Below are positions 9,555 to 17,948 of a stretch of 64,000 nucleotides of DNA, in pieces; the stretch's first letter is position 1, and every line of letters starts with the position of its first letter. The stretch is taken from positions 1,054,001-1,118,000 of the forward strand of contig NZ_BNBE01000002.1 in NCBI RefSeq assembly GCF_014654895.1. Reading direction: 5' to 3'. The position numbers were made by a program, and so were the translations under genes. The notes beneath the pieces are model-generated. The model was not told where the DNA came from. It made no database searches and saw nothing but the letters and a program-made list of their open reading frames with translations. This DNA is from Streptomyces filamentosus. Lineage in GTDB: Bacteria > Actinomycetota > Actinomycetes > Streptomycetales > Streptomycetaceae.

Positions 9555-10612
9555 TGATCGCGGTTCTCCGTAAAGGGCCCCACGAGCTCACCTTGCTCGG
9601 GGGCTCCGGAGTCCTCCACGAAGGGCCCGCCGAGCCGGTACGAGGCCGGACCGCCGTCCAGGTCCACGTGGCGCACGAGGGCGAGCAGGACCAGTCCCGC
9701 GGCGGCGCCGGCCCCGGCGGCGAGGGCCTGGCCGCAGCGGTGGGCGAGGCGGAGCTCGCCGGGGTCGTACGGGGCGGTCGCGGGCAGTCCGAGGGTGTCG
9801 CCGAGCAGCAGGAATCCGGCCACCAGGCCGCCGGCGGCGAGCAGCGCGAGCGGCAGGGTCGCGGGGAGGCCGCGCAGGGTGGTGCCGCGCCGGGTGCCGG
9901 GCCGGACCCTGCCCCGGCGGGCGAGGAGGGCGATCAGGCCGCACTGGACGGCGAGGGCCAGCAGGGCGGCGGAGATGACGTCGCCGGGGCGGTGGTCGCC
10001 GGCCGCGACGGAGTACGCGCCGAGGGCGACCGCCCACAGGGTGGCGGCGCCGACGGCGAGCCCGCGGGAGCGGCGGGGCACCAGGACGGTGAGGGCGAAG
10101 GCGGTCCCGAAGGCGAGGGTGGCGGGGACGCTGGGGAAGCCGCTGGGCGCCAGGGCCCCGGCGGTGCCGTCGGCCGGCGGGCGGGGCGCGTACCGCTGGA
10201 GGAGCCCGGCGAGCGCCAGGGAGACGGCGACGGTCCCGGCGGCGGCGCCGGTGAGCGCGTACCGCCTGCGGACCAGGCCGGTGCCGACGAGGACCAGGCA
10301 GGCGAGGACGAGGGAGAGGGTGGCTGCCCCGGCCAGGGAGGGGTGGTCGCGGACGAGTTCGGCGACCCGGGTGTCGGCGCGCCGCCCGGTGACGGCGGCG
10401 TCGCTCCAGCGGCGGCCGGTCGCGGTGAGCACGAGGCCGGCGTAGACGAGGGTGAGCAGCAGGACGGCCCCGAGGCAGGCACGGCGGGTCCGGGCGCGGA
10501 CGCGGGTGCTGAAGGAGTCCGCGGCCTCGCCGGCCACGGCGGCGTACCACCAGGTGTCACCGGCCTTGAGCGGCCTCGGGGAGCCGCCTGTCCGCCTGTC
10601 GTAGGGAGCCAT
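9542..10612 (-). CDS. PAP2-superfamily-like membrane protein with degenerate active site
   Basis: About 356 residues from ATG at 10612; a GTG at 10630 is an alternative. Hydrophobic helices recur through most of the protein (AVLLLTLVYAGLVLT, AATLSLVLACLVLVGTG, LPLALLAAGGLVAGFLLLG). The phosphatidic-acid phosphatase signature is partly present. RYAPRPPADG matches the end of motif 1. PSGFPSVPAT stands where PSGH is expected, so the motif 2 His is Phe. GDHRPGD keeps the motif 3 His and Asp. The helix pattern fits an integral membrane lipid-phosphatase-like protein, but loss of the motif 2 His argues for altered or lost hydrolysis. The C-terminal tail (VEDSGAPEQGEL) is soluble and acidic. Confidence 0.75.
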   Translation of the reverse strand: MAPYDRRTGGSPRPLKAGDTWWYAAVAGEAADSFSTRVRARTRRACLGAVLLLTLVYAGLVLTATGRRWSDAAVTGRRADTRVAELVRDHPSLAGAATLSLVLACLVLVGTGLVRRRYALTGAAAGTVAVSLALAGLLQRYAPRPPADGTAGALAPSGFPSVPATLAFGTAFALTVLVPRRSRGLAVGAATLWAVALGAYSVAAGDHRPGDVISAALLALAVQCGLIALLARRGRVRPGTRRGTTLRGLPATLPLALLAAGGLVAGFLLLGDTLGLPATAPYDPGELRLAHRCGQALAAGAGAAAGLVLLALVRHVDLDGGPASYRLGGPFVEDSGAPEQGELVGPFTENRDHEIS

Positions 10613-10683
10613 GCTCCGATTCGAACCCACGCGCGCCGGGGCCGCCCGCTGGGCTCACCCGAACGACACGCCGGGGCGGGGAT

Positions 10684-10965
10684 TCAGTCGCGGGCGAGCT
10701 GGGAGACGAGGAGGAGGACGAGTCCGGCGAGCAGCGAGAGCAGCGCGGCGATGCCGAGGAGCGAGCCGGCGGCGGGCTCGCCGGCGAAGCCGCCGGCGCT
10801 CTGGAGGGCGAAGGATCCGGCCATGATCACCTGGGCCCAGCCGTAGAGGGCGACCTTGCGGACCCGGTGGCGGAGCCAGGGCGGCACGAAGCCGGTGCGC
10901 AGGGTGACGGTGCCGCTGACGGCGAAGAGGAGCGCGAACGCCCCCGGGACGGCATACCAGTCCAT
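10684..10965 (-). CDS. Small membrane protein
   Basis: 93 residues with about three hydrophobic helices: residues 4-25 (YAVPGAFALLFAVSGTVTL), 40-58 (ALYGWAQVIMAGSFALQSAGG) and 68-88 (LLGIAALLSLLAGLVLLLV). Basic loops RHRVRK lie between helices 1 and 2. I do not recognise a functional family. It lies 72 bp upstream of the PAP2-like gene on the same strand and may be co-transcribed with it. Confidence 0.75.
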   Translation of the reverse strand: MDWYAVPGAFALLFAVSGTVTLRTGFVPPWLRHRVRKVALYGWAQVIMAGSFALQSAGGFAGEPAAGSLLGIAALLSLLAGLVLLLVSQLARD

Positions 10966-11127
10966 GAGGATCCCCCGGTCGTCGCCGGCCCGGTGCCGGC
11001 GTGGGCGTGATCATGCCACGGGCGGGTGAACGGACGGGCCCGGGAGGAACGGGCCGGCATGAGGGGGGCGGGCCGGCGGAGGGGCGGCTGCTCGGGAGGA
11101 GGCAGGCGCTCGGGAGGAGTCGGGCGT

Positions 11128-12162
11128 TCAGGAGGAGGCGCGGACGACGAGTTCGGTGGGGAGCATCCGGCGGGGCTGGTCCCCGGGCCCGCTCGGTTCG
11201 GCGATCTCGGCGAGGAGCATCCGGGCCATGGTGCGGCCCATCTCCTCGATGGGCTGGCGGACGCTGGTGAGCGGGGGGTCCATGAGCCGGGCGACGGCGG
11301 AGTCGTCGACGCCGACGAGCGCGACGTCCTCGGGGACCCGGCGGCCGGTCTCGCGCAGGACGGCCCGGGCGCCCGCCGCCATGACGTCGGAGGCGGCGAA
11401 GACGGCGTCCAGGTCGGGGGCGCGGTCGAGGAGCGCGCGCATGGCGCGGCGGCCGCCCTCCTCGGTGAAGTCGCCGGTGGCGACGAGCGCGTCGTCGGCG
11501 GCGAGACCGGCCTCGGCCAGGCCCTCGCGGTAGCCGTCGAGGCGGCAGCGGGCGCCGTACATGTCGAGCGGGCCGGTGACGGTGGCGATCCGGCGGCGGC
11601 CCCCGGCGGCGAGGTGGGCGACGGCGGTGCGGCCCGCGCCGGTGTTGTCGGAGTCGACGAAGGCGACGGGCTCGTCCTCGCGGCGGCGGCCGTTGAGCAC
11701 GGCGGGCAGGCCGAGGGCGCGGACCTGGTCGGGCAGCGGGTCGTCGGCGTGCACGGAGACCAGCAGGACGCCGTCGACGCGCTGGGCGGCGAGGTACTGC
11801 TCGAAGCGCTGCCGCTCCTGGTCGCTGCGGATCAGGGTGAGCAGCAACTGCTTGTCCGCGGCGGCCAGTTCGCCGCTGACGCCGCGGATGATGTCGAGGA
11901 AGTACGGTTCGGCGAAGAGCCGGGCCTCGGTCTCGGGGACGACGAGGGCGACGGCGTCGGTGCGGCTGCCGGCGAGCGCGCGGGCGGCCCGGTTGGGGAC
12001 GTAGCCGAGTTCGGCGACGGCCTTCTCGACGGCGGCCTTGGCCTGTTCGCTCACCTTCGGGGAGCCGTTGATGACCCGGGAGACCGTGCCGCGGCCGACG
12101 CCGGCCCGGGCCGCGACCTCCTCCAGGGTGGGTCTGCCGGTCTGCCGCCCGCTCACCGCCAT
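11128..12162 (-). CDS. LacI-family transcriptional regulator
   Basis: 344 residues. The N-terminal LacI helix-turn-helix is at about 10-60 (PTLEEVAARAGVGRGTVSRVINGSPKVSE, here GTVSRVINGS as the recognition helix). The YVPNRAARAL hinge follows, then a periplasmic-binding-protein-like effector domain to the C-terminus (VDGVLLVSVHADDPLPDQ, FAASDVMAAGARAVL, VDDSAVARLMDPPLTSVRQP). It would bind DNA as a dimer and release on binding a small ligand, usually a sugar. No sugar genes adjoin it, so its target is elsewhere or unclear. Confidence 0.93.
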   Translation of the reverse strand: MAVSGRQTGRPTLEEVAARAGVGRGTVSRVINGSPKVSEQAKAAVEKAVAELGYVPNRAARALAGSRTDAVALVVPETEARLFAEPYFLDIIRGVSGELAAADKQLLLTLIRSDQERQRFEQYLAAQRVDGVLLVSVHADDPLPDQVRALGLPAVLNGRRREDEPVAFVDSDNTGAGRTAVAHLAAGGRRRIATVTGPLDMYGARCRLDGYREGLAEAGLAADDALVATGDFTEEGGRRAMRALLDRAPDLDAVFAASDVMAAGARAVLRETGRRVPEDVALVGVDDSAVARLMDPPLTSVRQPIEEMGRTMARMLLAEIAEPSGPGDQPRRMLPTELVVRASS

Positions 12163-12250
12163 GTGCCGCCGCTCCCCGTGCCGGCCCCGGAGCGCCGCCC
12201 GCCCGGGGTGTGCGGCGAACCTATCAGGCGGGCGGGCGGGTTCCGGAGCT

Positions 12251-12580
12251 TCAGGCCCCGGCGGGCGCGAGCTCCGCCATCGGGCCCCAGCCGCTCTGGT
12301 CCGTGCGGACGTTGATGATCTCGGGGGTGGCGGCGACGGCCCCGGCCATGGCGGCGAGCCCGGCGGCGAAGTGCGCGGAGGCGACGTGGGCGGCGCCGGC
12401 CTCCTCGTCGGCGAAGCCCTCCAGGAGGGTGAAGACGTTCGGGTCCTCGATGCCGCGGGACCAGTCGAAGAAGAGGTTGCCGGGCTCCGCGCGGGTGGCG
12501 CGGGTGAAGTCGGCGACCAGGTCGAGCCACTGGTCGGCGAGGTCGGGGCGGACGGGGAAGCGGACGGCGATGAAGATCAT
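12251..12580 (-). CDS. Antibiotic biosynthesis monooxygenase (ABM)-fold protein, quinol monooxygenase-like
   Basis: 109 residues, the full length of a single-domain ABM protein: MIFIAVRFPVRPDLADQWL, the TRAEPGNLFFDWSRGIEDPN core, then FTLLEGFADEEAGAAHVASAHF. The EPGNLxFDW and FxLxExFxDxxAxxxHxxSxHF patterns are typical of YgiN-like quinol monooxygenases and small cofactor-less oxygenases. It lies 46 bp downstream of the IclR gene on the same strand and probably forms a unit with it. The substrate is unknown. Confidence 0.85.
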   Translation of the reverse strand: MIFIAVRFPVRPDLADQWLDLVADFTRATRAEPGNLFFDWSRGIEDPNVFTLLEGFADEEAGAAHVASAHFAAGLAAMAGAVAATPEIINVRTDQSGWGPMAELAPAGA

Positions 12581-12626
12581 GCCGTCAGGCTGCGCCGGGC
12601 GGGCGGGTCCGGGCCAGACGGCCCGG

Positions 12627-13439
12627 TCAGGATTCCGGCAGGGCCGGAAAGTCCGGCACGGCGCGGGCGAGCGCGGCCCGCACGGCGCCCTGGCGGCGGG
12701 CGAGGTCGGCGGTGGGCAGGGAGACGGAGAGGGCGTGCACGATGCCGTCGCCGCGGTCGGGCAGGGCGACCGCGAGGCAGGCGTGGGCGAGGTCCGCCTC
12801 GCCGACGGAGACGGCGTATCCCTGGCCCCGGACGGTGGCCATCTCGGCCTCGAAGCGTTCGGCGCCGGTGATGGTCCGCTCGGTGAGGCGGGCCATGCCG
12901 TGCGCGGCGAGGTAGCGCCGTCGCCGGGCCCTCGGCAGCGCGGCGAGCAGCGCCTTGCCGTGCGCGGTGGCGTGCGCGCGGGCCTCCGGGCCCGGGGTGA
13001 AGGGGTGGGCCGTGTCGGTGACGGGCGCGGTGGTGTCGACGACGGTGATCAGGCCGTCGCGGTAGGCCGTGTGGTACGCCTCCGCGCCGGTCGCCCGGCG
13101 CAGCCGCCCGAGCAGGTCGCCGGTGGGGGCGCCGAGGCCGTGGTGGCGGAGGTGGGCCCGGTGCAGCGCCGGGACCCGGGGGCCGGGGGCGTACCCCCCG
13201 GCGGTCCGCACGAGGTGGCCGCGCGCGAGCAGCGGTCCGGCCAGGTGGTAGACGGTCGACAGCGCGCACCCGAGTTCCCTGGCGAGCGCCTTGGCCCCCA
13301 GGGGCCGCCCGGCGTCGGCGACCAGGTCGAGCAGTTCCAGCGCCCGCTCCACGGACCGCGGCCCGGCGGCGGGGGCGGGGTGCGGGTGGCCGGCGGCGGC
13401 GAACGGATCGCGGGCGGGGCCGGGGAAGGGGGCGGGCAT
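12627..13439 (-). CDS. IclR-family transcriptional regulator
   Basis: 270 residues. A short variable N-terminus precedes the winged helix-turn-helix at about 27-90 (SVERALELLDLVADAGRPLGAKALA, with LGCALSTVYHLAGPLLARGH as the recognition part). The IclR effector domain follows (AYHTAYRDGLITVVD, HATAHGKALLAALP, GQGYAVSVGEADLAHACLAVALPD). The ATG at 13439 is the first plausible start. It is divergent from the VanW gene across 190 bp and upstream of the ABM-like gene. Confidence 0.9.
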   Translation of the reverse strand: MPAPFPGPARDPFAAAGHPHPAPAAGPRSVERALELLDLVADAGRPLGAKALARELGCALSTVYHLAGPLLARGHLVRTAGGYAPGPRVPALHRAHLRHHGLGAPTGDLLGRLRRATGAEAYHTAYRDGLITVVDTTAPVTDTAHPFTPGPEARAHATAHGKALLAALPRARRRRYLAAHGMARLTERTITGAERFEAEMATVRGQGYAVSVGEADLAHACLAVALPDRGDGIVHALSVSLPTADLARRQGAVRAALARAVPDFPALPES

Positions 13440-13629
13440 CGGCCCAGCGTAACGGCGGGCGCGGGGCCCGGCGGGGGCCGGGGGTCCGGCTCCCGGAGGA
13501 CGGCCACGCCCCGTGGCGGGTCCGTTTCGGGCCGTATCATCCCAGGTCATCATGGGTTTATGTGCATTTAACACTCTTTCGGCGTACCGTCGTGAGGATC
13601 CCCCGTCACCGACGCACCCGGGAGAGCGT

Positions 13630-15369
13630 GTGCCCCGCCCCAGGACCGACCATGCCCCGACGCCCGCCGCCGGCCGCCGCCCACGGTGGCGGACGGCCGC
13701 GATCGCGACGGGTGTCGTCGCCGTCGCGGCGGGCGGGCTGTACGTGGCCGGGCTCGTGGCCACCGGCGACGACATATCCGCCGGCACCCGGGCGGGCGGC
13801 GTCGACATCGGCGGCCTGAGCAAGGCGGAGGCGGCCGAGCGGCTGCGGGCGCAGGCCCCGGCGGCGTGGACCGCGCCGATCCCGGTGAAGGTCGGCGAGC
13901 GCACCGAGAACGTGGCACCGGCCGACGCCGGGCTGACCGTCGACGCGGAGGCGACGGCCGAGAAGGCCGCCGACCCGTCCCGCGACCCCTTCACCGTCAT
14001 CGGCCGGCTCTTCTCCCCCGGCGACCGCGAGATCGAGCCGGTCCTCGCCCACGACGCGGCGAAGACCGACGCGGCCGTCGCCGCGCTGGCGAAGGAGAAC
14101 GACCGGGCCGTCAAGGAGGGCGCGGTCGCCTTCCGCGACGGCGAGGCCGTCGCGACCCGCTCCACCGCCGGGCGGAAGCTGGACACCGCGCGGGCCGCCG
14201 AGGCCCTGCGGGCCGCCTACCCGGCCGCCCCCGGCGCCTCCGCCGTGGCCCTGCCGGTGGCGGTGACCCAGCCGAAGCTGGCCGACTCCGAGGTGACCCG
14301 CTTCCTCGACGCGTACGCGAAGCCGGCCGTCTCGGGCCCGGTGACGCTGGCCGTGGGCGACCAGCGGCTGCGGATCTCCCCCGAGACCCTGGGCGACCAC
14401 CTGACCGTGAAGAACGAGAACGGCCGGCTCACCGGCTCCCTCGACTCCACCGCCCTGCTGCGGGACCCGGACGTCGCGCGGCCCCTCGCCGCCATGACCG
14501 GCGCCCCCGTGGAGGGCGTCCTCGGCGTGCGCGACGGCAAGGTCGTCGTGGTGAAGGAGGGCCGCGAGGGCCGCGAGGTGACCGCGAAGTCGCTCGGCGC
14601 CGCCGTGGACCCGCTGCTCACCCGCACCGGGGAGGCCGCCCGTACCGCCACGGTGGCCACCAAGGTCACCCAGCCGCAGGTGAGCACCGCGAACCTGGCC
14701 TCGCTGGGCGTCCGGGAGCAGATGTCCACCTTCACCGTGAACTTCCCCGCGGCCCCGTACCGGACGGTCAACATCGGCCGGGCCGCCGAGCTGATCAACG
14801 GCTCGCTGGTGCAGCCGGGCGAGGTGTGGAGCTTCAACGAGACGGTGGGCGAGCGCACCGAGGAGAACGGCTTCGTCGACGGCACGATGATCCTCGACGG
14901 CCGCTACCAGGAGGCGCCGGGCGGCGGCGTGTCCGCGGTGGCGACCACCGTCTTCAACGCGGTCTTCTTCGCGGGCGTGCAGCCCGTCGAGTACGGCGCC
15001 CACTCCTTCTACATCGAGCGCTACCCGGCGGGCCGGGAGGCCACCGTCGCCTGGGGCAGCCTGGACCAGCGGTTCCGGAACGACTCGGGCAAGCCGATCT
15101 ACATCGCGGCGAGCGCGACGGACTCCTCGGTGACCATCACCTTCTACGGCACCAAGAAGTACGACTCCGTGGAGGCCGTGGCCGGTCCGCGCACGAACAT
15201 CACGAAGCCGGAGAAGCGCGAGGCGACCGGCGAGAGCTGCGTGCCGCAGGCGCCCCTGGAGGGCTTCGACATCTCGGTCGACCGGGTCTTCAAGAACGGC
15301 GGCGAGGAGGTCAAGCGGGAGACCTTCAAGACCCACTACACCCCGCGCGACGAGGTCGTCTGCAACTGA
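13630..15369 (+). CDS. VanW-family secreted protein with peptidoglycan-binding-like domains
   Basis: 579 residues from GTG at 13630, preceded by GGAGAG. There is a basic cytoplasmic N-terminus and one membrane helix at about 23-43 (TAAIATGVVAVAAGGLYVAGL). A repeated extracytoplasmic region follows in which AGGVDIGGLSKAEAAERL opens a VanW-associated putative peptidoglycan-binding domain. The VanW domain spans about 390-560: TVNFPAAPYRTVNIGRAAELIN, LVQPGEVWSFNETVGERT, and SAVATTVFNAVFFAGVQPVEYGAHSFYIERYPAG, quoted here only as YGAHSFYIERYPAG. It is probably anchored outside the membrane and acts at the cell wall. VanW is carried in some vancomycin-resistance clusters but its role is unresolved. 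Transcribed alone. Confidence 0.88.
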   Translation: MPRPRTDHAPTPAAGRRPRWRTAAIATGVVAVAAGGLYVAGLVATGDDISAGTRAGGVDIGGLSKAEAAERLRAQAPAAWTAPIPVKVGERTENVAPADAGLTVDAEATAEKAADPSRDPFTVIGRLFSPGDREIEPVLAHDAAKTDAAVAALAKENDRAVKEGAVAFRDGEAVATRSTAGRKLDTARAAEALRAAYPAAPGASAVALPVAVTQPKLADSEVTRFLDAYAKPAVSGPVTLAVGDQRLRISPETLGDHLTVKNENGRLTGSLDSTALLRDPDVARPLAAMTGAPVEGVLGVRDGKVVVVKEGREGREVTAKSLGAAVDPLLTRTGEAARTATVATKVTQPQVSTANLASLGVREQMSTFTVNFPAAPYRTVNIGRAAELINGSLVQPGEVWSFNETVGERTEENGFVDGTMILDGRYQEAPGGGVSAVATTVFNAVFFAGVQPVEYGAHSFYIERYPAGREATVAWGSLDQRFRNDSGKPIYIAASATDSSVTITFYGTKKYDSVEAVAGPRTNITKPEKREATGESCVPQAPLEGFDISVDRVFKNGGEEVKRETFKTHYTPRDEVVCN

Positions 15370-15466
15370 CCCGGACGGACGGAGGGGTGTCCTCCCCGGC
15401 CCGCCGGGGCATGCATGCCTGGTCGCGGCCGGTCCGGGTCGCACCGACCCCCGCCGGAGGCCCGCC

Positions 15467-16510
15467 GTGGCGCAGCTCAGCGAGGAAACGCCCGCCGCCC
15501 GGCTGCTCGCCGGGGCGGTCCGGGACGGGATCTGTCCGGGTGCCGCGTGGGCCGTCGGGGACGCGGCGGGCACCCTCCACGAGGGCACGGCCGGTCTGCT
15601 GGACCCGGCGCGGCCCGGGGAGCCGGTGCGGCCGGACACCCTCTACGACGTGGCGAGCCTGACGAAGATCCTCGCGGTGTGGGGGGTCGTGGGCACGCTG
15701 GTGGACGCGGGGAAACTGGACCTCGCGGCGCCGCTCGGCACGTACTGGCCGGCGGCGGCCGGGCGGCCGGTGGGCGACGTCACCGCGCACCAGCTGCTCA
15801 CCCACACCGCCGGGATGCCGCTGCGGGCCAATCTGCGCTTCCTGTACGGCTCCGATCCGCAGGACGTGCGGGACGGGGTGCTCGCGGAGCCGCTGCGGCA
15901 CCGGCCGGGGGCGGCCGTCGCGTACACCGACCGGGCGGCGCTGGTCCTCGGCTGGCTGGCCGAGCACCTGGCGGGCCGGCCGCTGGCCCGGCTGGCCGGG
16001 GAGCGGGTCTGGGGTCCGCTCGGCATGGCCGGGACCCGGTTCGGCCCGCTGCCGCCAGGGGAGGCGGCCCGCTGCGCGCCGACGGAGTACGACGAGGAGA
16101 CCGGCCGTCACCTGCGGGGCACCGTCCACGACTTCTCGGCCCGGCTCCTCGGCGGGGCGTGCGGGATCGCGGGGGTCTTCACGACGGCCGGGGACACCGG
16201 GCGCTTCCTGCGCGGGGTGCTGGACCCGCCGCCCGGGACCTTCTCCGCGGCCTGGACGGCGGCCTCGCTGCGGGTCGGCACGGGCGCCCTCGTCCCGCCG
16301 CGCGGGCTGCTGTGGCACCCGGCCCCCGGCCCCTCCCCCGCCGGCGGCGTGTGGGCCCACTTCGGCTTCACCGGCACGGCGATGTGGATCTCGCCGGCGC
16401 GGGGCCGGTGGGCGGTCCTGCTGACCAACCGCCTGTACGTGACCCGGGACCCGGGGCCGCTGGCCCGGGTCCGGGAGGCGTTCCGGGCGCACGTCTTCGA
16501 GGGGTCCTGA
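15467..16510 (+). CDS. Serine hydrolase, class C beta-lactamase / DD-peptidase-like
   Basis: 347 residues from GTG at 15467 with GGAGG upstream. It has the penicillin-recognising fold motifs: SLTK at about residue 65 (nucleophile Ser, general base Lys), YTD at about 146 in place of the usual Y-x-N, and HFGFTG near 304 as the HxG/KTG-like motif. There is no signal peptide, so it is probably cytoplasmic. This suggests an esterase or peptidase of the beta-lactamase-related group rather than an antibiotic-resistance enzyme. It converges on the P450 gene with only 7 bp between them. Confidence 0.9.
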   Translation: MAQLSEETPAARLLAGAVRDGICPGAAWAVGDAAGTLHEGTAGLLDPARPGEPVRPDTLYDVASLTKILAVWGVVGTLVDAGKLDLAAPLGTYWPAAAGRPVGDVTAHQLLTHTAGMPLRANLRFLYGSDPQDVRDGVLAEPLRHRPGAAVAYTDRAALVLGWLAEHLAGRPLARLAGERVWGPLGMAGTRFGPLPPGEAARCAPTEYDEETGRHLRGTVHDFSARLLGGACGIAGVFTTAGDTGRFLRGVLDPPPGTFSAAWTAASLRVGTGALVPPRGLLWHPAPGPSPAGGVWAHFGFTGTAMWISPARGRWAVLLTNRLYVTRDPGPLARVREAFRAHVFEGS

Positions 16511-16517
16511 CGGCGGT

Positions 16518-17753
16518 TCAGTCCGCCGGGCGGCCGAGGGTCACGGGGAGGGTCCGGTGGCCGTTGGTGATGAGGGAGGGGGTGCGGCGGAGCTCCTCGG
16601 CGGGGACGGCGAGGGCGAGGCCGGGGAAGCGGGCGAAGAGGGCGCGCAGGGCGGTGGCGACCTCCAGGCGGGCGAGCGGGGCGCCGAGGCAGAAGTGGAC
16701 GCCGTGGCCGAAGGCGAGGTGGTCCTTGCCGGGGCGGGTGAGGTCGAAGGCGTCGGCGGTGGGGCCGTGCCAGTCGGGGTGGCGGTTGGCGGCGGCGTAC
16801 GAGGCGAGGATGGCCTCGCCCTTGGCGATGACCCGGCCGTCGGGGAGCGGGATGTCGGTGACCGCGTAGCGCAGCGGCAGGTGTTTGACGGCGGGCTCGT
16901 GGCGGAGGGTCTCCTCCACGACGTCCTCCCAGCCGGCGCGTCCGGCGCGGACGTGGGCGAGCTGGTCGGGGTGGGTGAGGAGGGCGGTGACGGCCTGGTC
17001 GATGACGTTGACGGTGGTCTCGTAGCCGGCGCTGATCATGAGGAGGAGGGTGTCGGCGAGTTCCTGCTCGCCGAGGCCCGTGCCGTCGCCCTCCTCGTCG
17101 CGGGCGGCGAGGAGGAGGGAGGTCATGTCGTCGCCGGGGGCGGCGCGGCGGGCGGCGATGAAGGCGTGGAAGAGGCCGTAGAGGCGTTCGGTGTTGAGGC
17201 GGGCGGCCTCGGTGTCGAGGGTGGTGTCGAAGACGCCGTCGACGAGGGCGCGGAAGCCCTCGCGGTCCTCCTCGGGGACGCCGAGGAGCCGGCCGATGAC
17301 GGCGATGGGCAGCGGGTACGCGAGGCGGGCGCGCAGGTCGACGACGGTGTCGGCGGGGAGCGCGGCGAGTTCGTCGAGGAGGCCGCCGACGATCGTCTCG
17401 ACCTCCGGGCGCAGGGCGGCGATCCGGCGGGCGGTGAAGGCGGGGGCGACGATGCGGCGGAGCCGGGCGTGGTCGGCGCCGTGGGCGGTGAACATGTTGC
17501 GGACGGCGACCCAGAGGGCGAGCGGCCAGTGGGCGACGGCCTCCTCGAAGCCGGGCCAGTGGCGGCGGGCGTCCTTGGAGACGTCGGGGCTGGTGAGGAG
17601 CCGCTTGAGGAGGGCGGGGTCGGAGACGGACCAGGCACGGACGCCGAGGACGTCCACGGGGGTGGCGGGGCCGCGGGCGCGGAGCCGGGCGCCCTCCGCG
17701 TGGGGGTCGGCCCCGGCGGGGTCGAGGACGAGCGGTTCGGCGGGGTGCGTCAC
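16518..17753 (-). CDS. Cytochrome P450
   Basis: 411 residues, the usual bacterial P450 length. The I-helix oxygen-binding motif AGYETT is at 242-247. The K-helix ExxR (ETLR) is at 281-284. The haem loop FGHGVHFCLGAPLARLE contains Cys355 as the axial ligand. It is a soluble cytoplasmic monooxygenase needing ferredoxin partners, none of which are adjacent. The sequence resembles macrolide/secondary-metabolism type P450s, but no biosynthetic cluster surrounds it, so the substrate is unknown. It is divergent from the gap gene. Confidence 0.95.
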   Translation of the reverse strand: MTHPAEPLVLDPAGADPHAEGARLRARGPATPVDVLGVRAWSVSDPALLKRLLTSPDVSKDARRHWPGFEEAVAHWPLALWVAVRNMFTAHGADHARLRRIVAPAFTARRIAALRPEVETIVGGLLDELAALPADTVVDLRARLAYPLPIAVIGRLLGVPEEDREGFRALVDGVFDTTLDTEAARLNTERLYGLFHAFIAARRAAPGDDMTSLLLAARDEEGDGTGLGEQELADTLLLMISAGYETTVNVIDQAVTALLTHPDQLAHVRAGRAGWEDVVEETLRHEPAVKHLPLRYAVTDIPLPDGRVIAKGEAILASYAAANRHPDWHGPTADAFDLTRPGKDHLAFGHGVHFCLGAPLARLEVATALRALFARFPGLALAVPAEELRRTPSLITNGHRTLPVTLGRPAD

Positions 17754-17885
17754 GGGGGTCCCTTCGTCGGCTTCGGTTCCCCAGCGTGGGGGGAGCCGGT
17801 GCCCCCACGACAGAGCCGGGTCCGGCCATCTGGCCGAGAAGAGCCCCCTCGGGGTGTGAGGTCGCGGACAGACGTTCGAGCCCCC

Positions 17886-17915
17886 TTGTGGGGTCGAACG
17901 GGCCGCGGGTTACCA
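17886..17915 (+). promoter_or_regulatory. Probable gap promoter
   Basis: TTGTGG (17886-17891) and TTACCA (17910-17915) are 18 bp apart, about 34 bp before the GTG start at 17949. The block around the start is unusually AT-rich for this genome. Confidence 0.45.
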
Positions 17916-17948
17916 TATGAGCGCCGTCTAGCTCGAAAGATAAATCTT

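Noticed and set aside
10605..10640. A tRNA T-arm-like GGTTCGAATC on the minus strand
   Set aside because: The flanking bases do not form a T stem and no acceptor or anticodon arm is present; it lies at the start of the PAP2-like gene.
16557..17948. In-frame upstream extension of the gap gene of about 460 residues
   Set aside because: The extension is antisense to the P450 gene and has shadow composition (Gly/Glu/Val-rich); the GTG at 17949 matches the known long GAPDH N-terminus.
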